The notes under the pieces: generated by a model
What the model was told of the DNA's origin: nothing
Database searches by the model: none
What the model saw: only the letters and a program-made list of their open reading frames with translations
NCBI GenBank assembly: GCA_030015575.1
Contig: CM057342.1
Coordinates: forward strand, 263,152,867 to 263,216,866
Direction: 5' to 3'
Length of the DNA: 64,000 nt
DNA from: Agapanthus africanus
Lineage: Eukaryota; Streptophyta; Magnoliopsida; Asparagales; Amaryllidaceae
Position numbers and translations under genes: made by a program
Shown here: piece by piece, positions 54,797 through 64,000 of the stretch
Layout of the letters: every line of letters begins with the position of its first letter
Position numbering within the stretch: position 1 is the stretch's first letter

Positions 54797-55709
54797 GTTA
54801 AGGACCTCATAGTCCGTGTATTTAGGGACTCCACAGTCCGATGTTAGTTTTAAGACATCACGGTCAAGGTTAAGGACCTCATAGTCCGTGGATTTAGGGA
54901 CTCCACAGTCCGATATTAGTTTTAAGACATCACGGTCAAGGTTAAGGACCTCATAGTCCGTGGATTTAGGGACTCCACAGTCCGATGTTAGTTTTAAGAC
55001 ATCACGGTCAAGGTTAAGGACCTCATAGTCCGTGGATTTAGGGACTCCACAGTCCGATGTTAGTTTTAAGACATCACGGTCAAGGTTAAGGACCTCATAG
55101 TCCGCGGATTTAAGGACTCCACAGTCCGATGTTAGTTTTAAGACATCACGGTCAAGGTTAAGGACCTCATAGTCTGTGGATTTAAGGACTCCACAGTCCG
55201 ATGTTAGTTTTAAGACATCACGGTCAAGGTTAAGGACCTCATAGTCCGTGGATTTAGGGACTCCACAGTCCGATGTTAGTTTTAAGACATCACGGTCAAG
55301 GTTAAGGACCTCATAGTCCGTGGATTTAAGGATTCCACAGTCCGATGTTAGTTTTAAGACATCACGGTCAAGCTTAATGACCTCATAGTCCGTGGATTTA
55401 GGGACTCCACAGTCCGATATTAGTTTTAAGACATCACGGTCAAGCTTAATGACCTCATAGTCCGTGGATTTAGGGACTCCACAATCCGATATTAGTTTTA
55501 AGACATCACGGTCAAGGTTAAGGACCTCATAGTCCGTGGATTTAAGGACTCCACAGTCCGATGTTAGTTTTAAGACATCACGGTCAAGGTTAAGGACCTC
55601 ATAGTCCGTGGATTTAAGGACTCCACAGTCCGATGTTAGTTTTAAGACATCACGGTCAAGGTTAAGGACCTCAGAGTCCGTGGATTTAAGGACTCCACAG
55701 TCCGATGTT
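54797..55709. repeat. 72-bp tandem repeat (3 x 24 bp), about 12.7 copies
   Basis: Each 72-bp unit holds three 24-bp sub-units: GGAC ctcata GTCC, GGAC tccaca GTCC and a worn GAC atcacg GTC. Units are almost identical, with sporadic changes such as cttaatgacc near 55375 and 55445. Because 72 is a multiple of three and stops are absent, the reverse strand shows a 321-codon ORF, an accident of the repeat. Related arrays are at 36381-36668 and 57765-57880. Confidence 0.95.
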
Positions 55710-55717
55710 TGGTTGCA

Positions 55718-55803
55718 GGGACCCGTCACCTCTTTGAAGACGTTGAGGAATTACAACGCCAGGTATCAAAGGAGTGAAGAGATGCACCCTTAAACCGAGG
55801 TAG
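55718..55803. repeat. Conserved block following the GGAC repeats, right copy
   Basis: Nearly identical to 36686-36772. After it a short GGAC echo appears again (55830-55900). Confidence 0.85.
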
Positions 55804-55904
55804 AATCCGTACGGAATCGGGGTGGTTGATCGTTAGTTTTAAGACATTACGGTCGAGGTTAAGGACATCATAGTCCGTGGATTTTAAGGACTCCACAGTC
55901 CGGT

Positions 55905-56370
55905 GTTTGCTCTGGATGCTTCACACGGGTTCACTGCCGTGCTTGGCGAGGACCAGGCTCCGCTCTGGGCGTTTTCCACTGGGTCAAAGAGTGACGCTGT
56001 CCGCGTTCCACATAACCAGGAATTTTGCACTAGATGCTTCACACAGGTTCACTGCCGTGCTCGGCGAGGACTAGGCTCCGCTCTAGATGCTTCACATGGG
56101 TTCACTGCCGTGCTCTGCGAGGACCAGGATCCGCTCTGGACGTTTTCCACGGGGTCAAAGAGTGACGTTATCTGCGTTCCACGTAACTAGGAATTTTGCA
56201 CTAGATGCTTCACACGGGTTCACTGCCGTGCTCGGCGAGGACTAGGCTCCGCTCTGGATGCTTCACACGGGTTCACTGCCGTGCTCTGCGAGGACCAGGA
56301 TCCGCTCTGGACGTTTTCCACGGGGTCAAAGAGTGACGTTATCCGCGTTCCACGTAACCAGGAATTTCGT
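55905..56370. repeat. Higher-order minisatellite, about 171-bp period
   Basis: Sub-units starting gatgcttcacacgggttcac and ending aggatccgctctgg alternate with a second unit (cgttttccacggggtcaaag...gcgttccacgtaaccaggaa). The phrase tagatgcttcaca starts at 56031 and again at 56202. About 2.5 copies. No coding. Confidence 0.8.
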
Positions 56371-56649
56371 TGATTGTATTCGTATTTCACGGAATTGGGA
56401 TTTGAGTTTTCGGTGATCAGGATATCGCCGAGCCATGGAACTGGGAGTTGCCGCTGTTCCGTTTCGCTTGAAGTCGTGTCCGTCGTTACGAGACGAGTGT
56501 TGGGATGATCTCTAGGTCGCTTGTGGCCCGTCGAGATTTAGCTTCTTTCTTATGGTGAAACCTGGGGGAGAAGCATGATCCCTTTTCTGTTTACGCCCTT
56601 GGATTGTATACAGGGTGTGATGGAACATCACTTGTAGGGCATAAATTGC

Positions 56650-56940
56650 AACTTTTTTTTATTTTATTTCTTTTTCCGCGATGCTCTATCATTTCTGCTT
56701 TTATATCGCGGAGGTCGCGATTGCCCCATCATTTCGGCCATTTTTCGCGGTGCCCAATCATTTCGGCTATTTATTTTATTTTTACTCGCTGCTTTTTATT
56801 GCGAGTTGCCCGATCATTTCGGCTATCTGTCATGCATACATTTTTACTTTCTTCTTTTTATTGCAAGTTGCCCCATCATTTCGGCTATTTCGTATGCATG
56901 TGTGGCTCGCTAGCTTTTTGCTGCAAGCTTGGATTTTAAA
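56650..56940. repeat. Irregular repeat with catttcggctat
   Basis: Four to five copies of ttgccccatcatttcggcta or close variants (near 56719, 56749, 56806 and 56868), each in a T-rich context and preceded by a small inverted repeat such as ACTCGC/GCGAGT. Spacing is uneven. No gene is seen. Confidence 0.65.
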
Positions 56941-57059
56941 CACCGATTTCGGCATCAGCACCGCTACAATTGGGATGTTGCCAGGAGCGAATCATCATTT
57001 GCTTCTGTCGATGTTGAACAAAGGTGGCTTAGTAAACAGGGTTAAGGGTCCTGTCGACC

Positions 57060-57594
57060 AAGGCTTTTGACTTCATGAGCCGTAGGGGTCTCACAAAGGT
57101 ATTTCTCCCTACAAGTCGTGAGGATCTTGTAGATGTGTTTTTCTCCTTGGGAATCGTGAGGATTCCTAAGTGCATGTCCTCTTGCAAGTCGTAAGGATCT
57201 TACAAAAGGGTCTTCTCCTCAAAAGTCGAGAGGGCTTACAAAGGTTGCTCACCATATGGACATATCCCTAGTCACGGGTGGGACTTTGCTGGGGAAATGT
57301 TTATTCGCGCCCGTGGATTGTATACAAGGGTCAGTATTGAGCCACTTGTAGGGCAATATCGAAGGTTGTGGGGGATTTGCTTAAGAACAGGTTTAGGTTT
57401 CTGTAACTTAAGACTTTCAAATCTTATGGGCCGTGAGGGTCCCATAAGAGAGTTCTCCTTACGAGTCTTGAGGATCTCGTAAGTGTATTTTCTCCTTAGG
57501 AATCATGGGGATCCCTAAGTGTGTTACTCCCTTGTGAGTCGTAAGGATCTCACGCGGGTGGTTTCTCCTTACAAGGTCGGGAGGACCCTGTAAG
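57060..57594. repeat. Fixed-loop, variable-stem hairpin array, second block
   Basis: At least eight hairpins of one design: CTACAAGTC/GATCTTGTAG (57109-57132), CTTGGGAATC/GATTCCTAAG (57146-57170), TTGCAAGTC/GATCTTACAA (57182-57204), CTTATGGGCC/GG and CCCATAAG (57423-57448), CTTACGAGTC/GATCTCGTAAG (57458-57483), CTTAGGAATC/GATCCCTAAG (57495-57519), GTGAGTC/GATCTCAC (57534-57553) and CTTACAAGGTC/GACCCTGTAAG (57568-57594). Loops are gtgag, gtaag, ttgag, atggg and gggag. A 1-base bulge beside TC is common. Hairpins are separated by spacers like tgtttttctcc. The part 57240-57420 holds no clear copies. Confidence 0.85.
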
Positions 57595-57764
57595 TGTCCT
57601 TTAACGAGGTTGCGCCCTTTCGGGTTTTCACAAACACTTGCCGGTAGTCCTGCTGTTTTTACTCACGGAGCCCTTTCGGGTTTTCATCCGTGCCCTTTTT
57701 GCTTACGGACATACCGTTTTTATTTTTTTATTATTCTTTTTTCGTCAGCCTAAGGATGCTGCGG

Positions 57765-57880
57765 TAGTAGTTTTAAGGACGTTTCGGTCCGTCGTTAGTT
57801 TAAGGACGTTTCGGTCCATCGTTAGTTTAAGGACGTTTCGGTCCGTCGTTAGTTTAAGGACATTTCGGTCCGTTGAGGAG
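57765..57880. repeat. 27-bp tandem repeat with GGAC...GTCC stem, about 4 copies
   Basis: Units of taaggacgtttcggtccgtc plus gttagtt. The stem is the same GGAC/GTCC as in the 72-bp array, with a new loop (gtttcg). It lies about 100 bp from the end of pol. Confidence 0.9.
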
Positions 57881-57973
57881 AGAGCCGGCTACTACTTATA
57901 GAGCTTTGAGCTTTAGGAAGATAGCGAGCGGACATAGTCGTCGTCATCTATCATTGACCTAGGCTGTGGCTCA

Positions 57974-58495
57974 TTAAGCGTAGTATTTCTTTAGGAAGCG
58001 GCCGTTTATTGGCCTGAAAGGCCTTTCACCATGCATGTCCATGAGTAGATAGGCCCCACCCTGGTTAACCTTATCTATGATGTACGGGCCTTCATAGTTT
58101 GGCTCGAATTTTCCCCGCTTGGCGCGATTGGGGATCATAGGTCTTTTGACCACTAGTATGAGTTCGCCTTGGCGGAATGTCCTCGGTCTGGTCAATTTTT
58201 CGTACGAGCGCGTCATCTTTGCTTTGTAGGCCTCCAGATTTTGTTGCGCTATGAGCCGGGTTTCATCGAGGGCATCAAGCTCCTTAAGCCGAAGGTGAGT
58301 ATTTTCTTCGTTTGTCAATTCGTGATGGACTGCCACTCGTAGAGAAGGCAGCTCTATCTCGAGGGGGAGTACCGCTTCCATACCGAATACCAGTGCGTAT
58401 GGCGTCGTGTTCGTGGCCGTCTTGAACGTAGTTCGATATGCCCAAAGAGCCTCTTTCAGTCTCTCATGCCAGTCCTTCTTATTTCGGGTCACCAT
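57974..58495 (-). pseudogene. Tat gypsy integrase C-terminal part
   Basis: 173 codons: WHERLKEALWAYRTTFKTAT, TPYALVFGMEAVLPLEIELP, then an SH3-like end (FRQGELILVVKRPM, KFEPNYEGPYIIDKVNQGGA) typical of gypsy integrases. It is in a different frame from the rest of pol; the shift lies in a run of seven A (reverse strand) at about 58495-58502. It ends at a TAG about 100 bp before the first 3' repeat array. Confidence 0.93.
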
Positions 58496-58548
58496 TTTTT
58501 TATGATCTTTGTCAATGTCTTATTGAAGGCCTCGGCCAGACCGTTAGC

Positions 58549-59436
58549 TTATGGATTATAAACTGAGGAGTATCTCCAGTCTATACTATGCTGTTGCGTG
58601 AAGCGGCTAATTTTATGGCTTCTGTAGGCTGGCCCGTTATCGGAGATAATCCGCCGTGGAGTTCCAAACCGATAAATGACGTGCGTTTTGAAAAAGTGGA
58701 GGATGTTCTCCGTCCTCACTTCCCTTAGCGGTACTGCTTCCGCCCATTTGGAGAAGTAATCATTTGTCGCCAGGATGAAACGATGTCCCCGGGACGATGC
58801 TGGTTCGATGGGGCCGACTATGTCAGTCCCCCACATTTCGAATGGCCAGCTAGCCACCGTCGGATGTAGTGGATTCGGATGCTGGTGGATGAAATCCCCA
58901 TGGATTTGGCATGAGTGGCATTGCTTCGCATACTCGAGGCAGTCCTGGATCATCGTGGGCCAGTAATAACCCATCCGTTTAATTTTTAACTTCATCTTCA
59001 GGCCTGATTGATGAGAACCACAGATTCCGTCATGAACTTCCTGAACGACTCTTTCTGCTTCGTTAGGTCCTAAACATCTCAGCCACAGAGAATCAAACGT
59101 CCTTTTATACAGAGTGTCATTGACGAAAGCGAAAGATAGAGCTCGTTTCATGAGCTGATGTCTTGAGGACGCTTCTTCAGGCATTCGGTGGGACTTAAAG
59201 TAGTCTATGAAGACTTCCCTCCAGTCCTCGGCCTCCTCACGGTCTTTTATTTGTAGGGTCGTCTGCTCAGTCGCTCCCTTTTCTTCGTATGATTCCGGGG
59301 ATATTTCTGCTGGGGCGAGCACTCGACAGCTTTGTACCATGATTTTAACGTCATCAAGGTTCTCGTCAGCCAATTCTTTAGCGAGCTTAGCTAAACCGTC
59401 CGCTTTACTATTTTCCGCGCGTGGTATGCTTTCCAA
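58549..59436 (-). pseudogene. Tat gypsy integrase zinc-binding and core part
   Basis: 295 codons. The first 60 residues end the second RNase H (ESIPRAENSKADGLAKLAKE). The zinc finger is H135, H142, C173, C176 (EVHDGICGSH, CHSC). Core acids are D205 (WGTDIVGP) and D266 (ISDNGPAY). The third acid, E, falls just after the stop at 58549, in the frame reading ANGLAEAFNKTLTK. The stop is one change from CAA. Joined in frame with the piece upstream except for stops at 59464 and 59455. Confidence 0.93.
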
Positions 59437-59463
59437 AGTATAGGAGGGAATTTAGGTCAACAG

Positions 59464-60036
59464 TTATTGCACCTTTTCGCCGTACTTCACCAACTCCGGT
59501 TTGCACGTTTGAAAGTCACCATTGACTTGACTAACAACCAGTCGAGAATCCCCGTATATAAGAAGGTCTTTAATTCCCATGTCAATGGCGATCTCGAGGC
59601 CCTCTATCAAAGCTTCGTATTCGGCTTCATTGTTCGTCCTTGATTCCGTTAAGGAGAAAGCAAAGCGCATTATCCCTCCTTGTGGGGTCACGAAGATAAG
59701 GCATACTCCCGACTTGACTATAGGGGTACTTTGTTTGCGCTTTTTCATGGAAGATGCTCCATCGAAATAAAGTTCCCTTTGGGTATCACCACCGTCGACC
59801 GCGTCAAATGCATGTCTGTCCGGCAAATCGCAATTTAGAGGAGAGCCGGCAGGTACTGGATGCTCAGCAAGGAAGTCGGCAATGGCTTGGCCTTTCACTG
59901 CCTTAAGAGGCTGATAGGTTATTGAAAACTCCATCAGGAGTAAGGTCCATTTAGCGAGTCTCCCCGTCAATATGGCCTTCGACATTAGATATTTTAGGGG
60001 GTCCACCTTTGATATAAGACGGACTTCATGTGCCAA
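59464..60036 (-). pseudogene. Tat gypsy RNase H end plus second (archaeal-type) RNase H
   Basis: 190 codons, same frame as RT. Residues 1-60 close the ordinary gypsy RNase H (KWTLLLMEFSITYQPLKAVK). Residues 85-190 form a second RNase H with D92 (ELYFDGASS), E137 (TNNEAEYEAL) and D163 (LIYGDSRLVV). Two RNase H domains in a row are the hallmark of the Tat lineage (Ogre, Retand and relatives). The stretch between 60159 and 60036 continues the first RNase H after a single TAG. Confidence 0.93.
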
Positions 60037-60159
60037 TGCATAGTGCCGGAGTTTTGTTATCGCAAAGATTAACGCCAGGCAATGTTTTTCGATCGGGGAG
60101 TAATTGCTTTCTGCCCCCAGAAGAACTCGACTTAAGTAGTAGAGTGCCCTTTCTTTCCC

Positions 60160-61818
60160 CTAGTCATTCTCTTGCACCCATAAGGCGCCTAAAGAACCTT
60201 CGAGGGCGGTTGTATAAAGAATGAGAGGCTTTCCCTTAACCGGGGCAGCCAACACTGGGGGGTTCTGCAGGTACTGCTTGATCTCGTCCAGTGCACCTTG
60301 ACATTTGTTATCCCAAACGAATGGAATTCCCTTCTTCATCAGGTGACTGTAAGGACGGCACTTGCCTGACAGGTTGGCGATAAACCGCCGGATGTACGCG
60401 AGCTTCCCCTGGAGAGACCGCAGCTGTTTGAGCGTCCTCGGAGGTGGCATTTCCATGATCGCCTTAATCTTAGATGGATCTATTTCGATACCTCGGTGTC
60501 GGATGATGAATCCCAGGAATTTACCCGAGGAGACTCCGAACGTGCATTTGAGGGGATTCATCTTCAAATTGTATTGCCGAAGGCGCTGAAATACGGTCTT
60601 CAGATTCTCTAAATGCTCTTCGTATGACATACTCTTTACTACGAGGTCATCGATATAGCACTCGACAATTTCATGTATGAGATCATCGAAGATCTTTGTC
60701 ATGGCCCTTTGATAGGTGGCACCGGCGTTCTTTAAACCGAAGGGCATCACCTTGTAGCAGAATATACCTAAAGGAGTCCTGAAGGCGGTGTGCTTCTGGT
60801 CTTCGGGATGCATCTTTATCTGATTGTACCCTGATGAACCATCCATAAAGGAGAAAACCACGTGAATGGACATGTTATCTATCATTAGCTCGGTTACCGG
60901 TACTGGGAAATCGTCCTTCGGGCAGGCTTTATTGAGATCCCTGAAATCCACGCATATGCGCACCGTCCCATTTTTCTTCATTACCGGGACGATGTTGGCA
61001 ATCCAGTCAGGATATTGGACTTCTTGGATAAATCCAGAATCAATCAGCTTCTTGACTTCGGCGTTGATGCTCATCTCAAGCTCGAGCCGCATCCTTCTCG
61101 GCGCCTGCTTGACTGGCTTGATATCCGGGTATATTGCTAATTTATGTACCGCAATCTCTGGATCTAATTCTGGCATCTCGGAATAGTTCCACGCGAAGCA
61201 ATCTTTATGCTGTAGAAGCACGTCCTTTAACGCAGCCACCCTTTCTTCAGATAGCAGCTCGCTGACGAATGTCGGTCGCGGATCGTCTTCCGATCCCAAC
61301 TCAATCTTTTTTAGGTTATCTGCAGTCGTATGTATGCCATCTTCCAGTTCTTTCGGAGCTGGTGGAAATTCTGAGATCACCTCATCATTGCTGTTCTCAA
61401 AGCACCAGGGAAGGTCATCCATGTTCTCGGGCTCTTCTTTTAATATTGTAATCATGTAACAGGTGCAAATCCGCTTCCAAGATTGATGTGGATCTGGTTC
61501 TGCTCTTGCGGCTTTAGGTTCGTGCCTTTGTGGCGGCGTTACCCTCCAGCTGCTGGATAAAGCAAATATGCCTTGCTGGTACTGGTCTTCGACCCAGTTC
61601 TTGAAGGTGAAGCAGTCTTCGATAGGGTGTCCTATGGCTCGGTGATAGGAGCAATAGCTTGGATGGGAAACTTTGTTAGCTTGCTCAGGGTGCTTAGACT
61701 CCGGAAGTGCGATCATTTGATATTTTATAGCGAGCTCGAGTAGCTTCTTCGTCTTGTCTCGAGGGAAGGAATACGCTCGACTCACCTTCTTCATGAGGGA
61801 CAAATCCGGACCGCGCAA
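60160..61818 (-). pseudogene. Tat gypsy reverse transcriptase
   Basis: 552 codons. Residues 55-75 hold a zinc-knuckle variant C56-X2-H59-X4-H64-X4-C69 (YCSYHRAIGHPIEDC). RT runs from about 235 to 440 with GTVRICVDFRDLNKACPKDD, FSFMDGSSGYNQIKM (D326), FGLKNAGATYQRAM and the active site YIDDLVVKS (388-391). An RNase H start follows (LILYTTALEGSLGALWVQEN), then TAG at 60160, one change from CAG. All catalytic RT residues are present. The same frame continues upstream through a TAA at 61909. Confidence 0.95.
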
Positions 61819-61908
61819 TGCCCGATCACACGATTCTCTAATTCTGCGTCGTTGTTGTCGGCTCCTCTTTCCGCTCCTTGACTTACTTCTGCCTCTGCGT
61901 CGGGCCTT

Positions 61909-63825
61909 TTACACAACGGGTTGACAGGAAGGAGCATCTTCGTCTTTTACAGCCCGTTGAAACAGACGTTGCATCCTGGCCTTCTCGTAGATGGCCATCT
62001 CACGGTTGTGGTCTTCCCGAGCCTTTTGACCTGCTTTCCTGATAAGCTTGTCCACTTGTTCTTCAAATGACGGACTCGGCACTTCGCTCGCGGGATCCAG
62101 TTTTGATGAGGGGTTAGCATTCCCCGACAGGGTGTCCTCCTCCTCATCGAAGTTATATATGGCGTAGCTGCCGTGGACTCGCTCCCGTTTCCTGGATCTC
62201 ACGTATCCAAGCCCAAGCGTTTCCTTTCTCCCGTTGGGCAATTTGCGCTGAGTCCCAGGGACATTCCAAATCCTGTTGTAGAACCGAGCTTGTCGAACAG
62301 TCTGTTCTAAGCATACTCCTTGGCGCTTCAATAGCCTCTTTAGTCCATTTGTGTAATATCTGGGAAAACGGATGGGTTGGAGTCTGTCGAGTGTAGCATC
62401 CGCGCCATGCCATATCTCTTTTTCCACTCTCGTCTCTGTGGATTGGTAGAATAGGATCGCCTTTTCACCCTTTCGCCTGGGAGGGACGTAAAACGTCTGC
62501 AGGTCCTGCACATTATGAGCTTGAAGTGCGTCGAGATCCTTGTAGTGTTTCTGCGGCACCATGGTGACCTGTAAACTCTGATCATCGCCGGGGGATGCGT
62601 GTATTGACGGCCGATTGGAGAACACGGCATTAACCTCATCTTTTGAGTCACTTCCGAAGACCAACATGGGGGCGGACGGTCCCGGGTTGTTGCGTCGGGA
62701 CGGACCCGCGTAAACTATCTCTTCTCCTTCTTCGGTATCGCTCCCGAAAACAGGGATGGTAGCGGCGGCTTTGTTCTCCGTCTTGCGACACCTTTCTGTA
62801 TCCTCGAAATCTGGCAAAAAGTACTTCGCATCTTCGTACTTGCGGACTTCGTTCACGGAAAATGGGTTCAGCTCACCTGTTACGGTATATTCGAAGCTAT
62901 CCTTAAAGTATTTCATACACTGATGCTGTGTAGAAGGGATGATGTTGTACTCATGTAACCAAGGACGACCGAGCAAGGCGTTGTAGCAGGTCTTGGCATC
63001 AATGACGTGAAATTTGATGTCCGTGACGAGTAGTCCAAAGCGTAATGTTAATATTACGGATCCGAGAGTCCGTGACGACTGGGAGTCGAAACCGGAGATG
63101 GTAATTTTGTCACGAGCGAGATGCTGTACGCTCATGCAGATTTCCTTCAACACCCGAACATTAAGGAGATTGACTGAGGATCCATTATCCACCAGGATCT
63201 TGCCTATCTTGATATCATGGCAGTATCCAGAGACATATAGGGGACGGTTGTGGTCGCACGTCCCGAGAAGGAGGTCTTCGTCACCGAAAGTGATGTCGGC
63301 CGTATGCACTTCTTCCAGTTCATTCTTCATCCTTTCTTCGGCGAGGAAGGCTTGGAATTGCTCGGGTTCTTGTAACGCCTTGATTAATGAATCTCGCGCT
63401 TCTTTTGATAATAGGAGGGCGTCGAGAATGCTGAGCTGAGAAGGTAGCTTTCTTAGGTGCGCTAGGATGTTGTAATCCACCTTACCCTTCCTGGGAGGGT
63501 CCTTGGCAGTCAGCTCTTTCATGACTTGGTCATCTAAGGCGATATCCCCAGTGACCTTCTCCTTTCCCTTATCTTTTCTATTTGCGGGCCCGAGATTCTT
63601 TTCCGGGAGCGTGCGATTGCGCAGCTGAATATTTTCGCAAGCTTCCGATTCTTCTTTCCCTAAAACGGATTCTTTAAAGAGAGGGCCCAAAGCCATTTCT
63701 TCATCAGAGTCGCTTCCAAAGGTTAGAACTTGCGATCCTCCGGCGTCGACCATGTAACAATTGCCGGCAGTTCTTTTATGTCCTTCGGCCGTACCTTTTT
63801 GCTCCCGACGAGTCTTGCGCTTCAT
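61909..63825 (-). pseudogene. Tat gypsy gag end and aspartic protease
   Basis: 638 codons in the same frame as RT. A charged N-terminal part precedes a pre-protease helix region (ILDALLLSKEARDSLIKALQ). The protease has D213 in LVDNGSSVNLL, a Tat-type active site, and NALLGRPWLHEYNIIPSTQH at about 290-310. Then come acidic linkers with repeated VFGSDS/VFGSDT phrases, a segment with possible G-patch remains (TLGLGYV) and a charged helix (DNREMAI-like region near the end). The ATG at 63825 is probably not a true start, because gag reads on upstream. Confidence 0.88.
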
Positions 63826-64000
63826 GCGTTTAAAATGTTGCCGGTGAGCAACATATCCCTGCTACCATATCCTAAAGGCGTCGCACTCTTCCGTAGGGTG
63901 TGAAATTTTCCGATGATATGAGCAATAATTAGGGTGTCTTTCCGCCCCATCGAACGCGTTCTCTTCCGAGGGTGGTAGCTTCATCCCTACTGACATGACT
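63826..64000 (-). pseudogene. Tat gypsy gag, partial, running off the window
   Basis: In frame with the protease piece, interrupted by TAG at 63862-63864. It codes LPPSEENAFDGAERHPNYCS and a zinc-knuckle variant C-X2-H-X4-H-X4-C (YCSYHRKISHPTEEC). The rest of gag, the primer site and the 5' LTR lie beyond the right edge. Confidence 0.8.

Noticed and set aside
54764..55729. 321-codon reverse-strand ORF of a 24-residue repeat
   Set aside because: It is the 72-bp noncoding repeat read in a stop-free frame. The period is a multiple of three, so one missing stop per unit opens the whole array. No other coding sign.
54561..57594. CRISPR-like array or bacterial terminators
   Set aside because: Spacing is irregular, there are no unique spacers or cas genes, and the sequence is a plant retroelement. 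The hairpins vary within the stem, unlike CRISPR repeats.

Overview
This window comes from a large, repeat-rich plant genome, probably a flowering plant. The evidence is nested LTR retrotransposons of four plant lineages, initiator-Met-type primer sites, plant-type TATA boxes, introns, and no bacterial gene structure. I found no host gene, rRNA or functional tRNA. The species cannot be determined from the sequence alone.

Layout, left to right. (1) 1-15156 is a pile-up of one copia family, mostly on the minus strand: a truncated LTR meets an opposite-strand LTR head to head (about 1-2518), a decayed pol follows (2519-4190), then two near-duplicate blocks of gag/protease remnant, long leader and LTR (4172-9678 and 9679-15156). 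(2) 15157-17399 is the end of an antisense-type extra ORF of a Tat-lineage gypsy element plus its tandem repeats. (3) 17400-20683 is the tail and long LTR of a Tekay-like gypsy element, with a tRNA-like segment inside it. (4) 20684-31139 is a plus-strand copia array (two broken RT-RNase H ends, LTRs, one leader); its second LTR is split by a 4.4 kb gypsy-type solo LTR (25632-30074). (5) 31140-34052 is probably an Athila-like LTR and 3' internal region, minus strand. (6) 34053-34961 is a broken Tat-type gag and 35050-35990 a truncated Tekay-like LTR. (7) From about 35991 to 64000 lies one large minus-strand Tat-lineage (Ogre/Retand-like) gypsy element. It is interrupted by a young, nearly complete copia element (37413-47797) with matching LTRs and a 5-bp target duplication, TGTTA.

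The Tat element runs right to left. Gag end, protease, reverse transcriptase, RNase H plus a second archaeal-type RNase H, and integrase occupy 64000-57974. All are in one frame, broken by six stops and one frameshift. Beyond pol is a gene on the opposite strand (50207-54322) with a plant-mobile-domain-like N-terminus, candidate introns, coiled-coil C-terminus, its own TATA box and a poly(A) signal. Around it the noncoding DNA is packed with short inverted repeats of several designs: hairpins with a fixed loop and changing but always complementary arms, fixed stems with changing loops, odd-length palindromes around a TTAAA-type centre, and paired CACGTG hairpins.

The strongest lead for new biology is this structured DNA. 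At 54561-54734 and 57060-57594 at least twelve hairpins share outer bases (CTTA/TAAG), inner bases (TC/GA) and a gtgag-like loop, while the middle of the stem changes from copy to copy and stays paired. Similar fixed-loop, covarying-arm hairpins occur in a second Tat element (loop gaag, 17 kb), in a Tekay-like LTR (29.1 kb) and in the copia LTR (loop tggttt). A GC-rich stem-loop also recurs about 200 bp downstream of the copia primer site. Whether this reflects selection on RNA or DNA structure, or a copying mechanism that makes palindromes, cannot be settled from one window.
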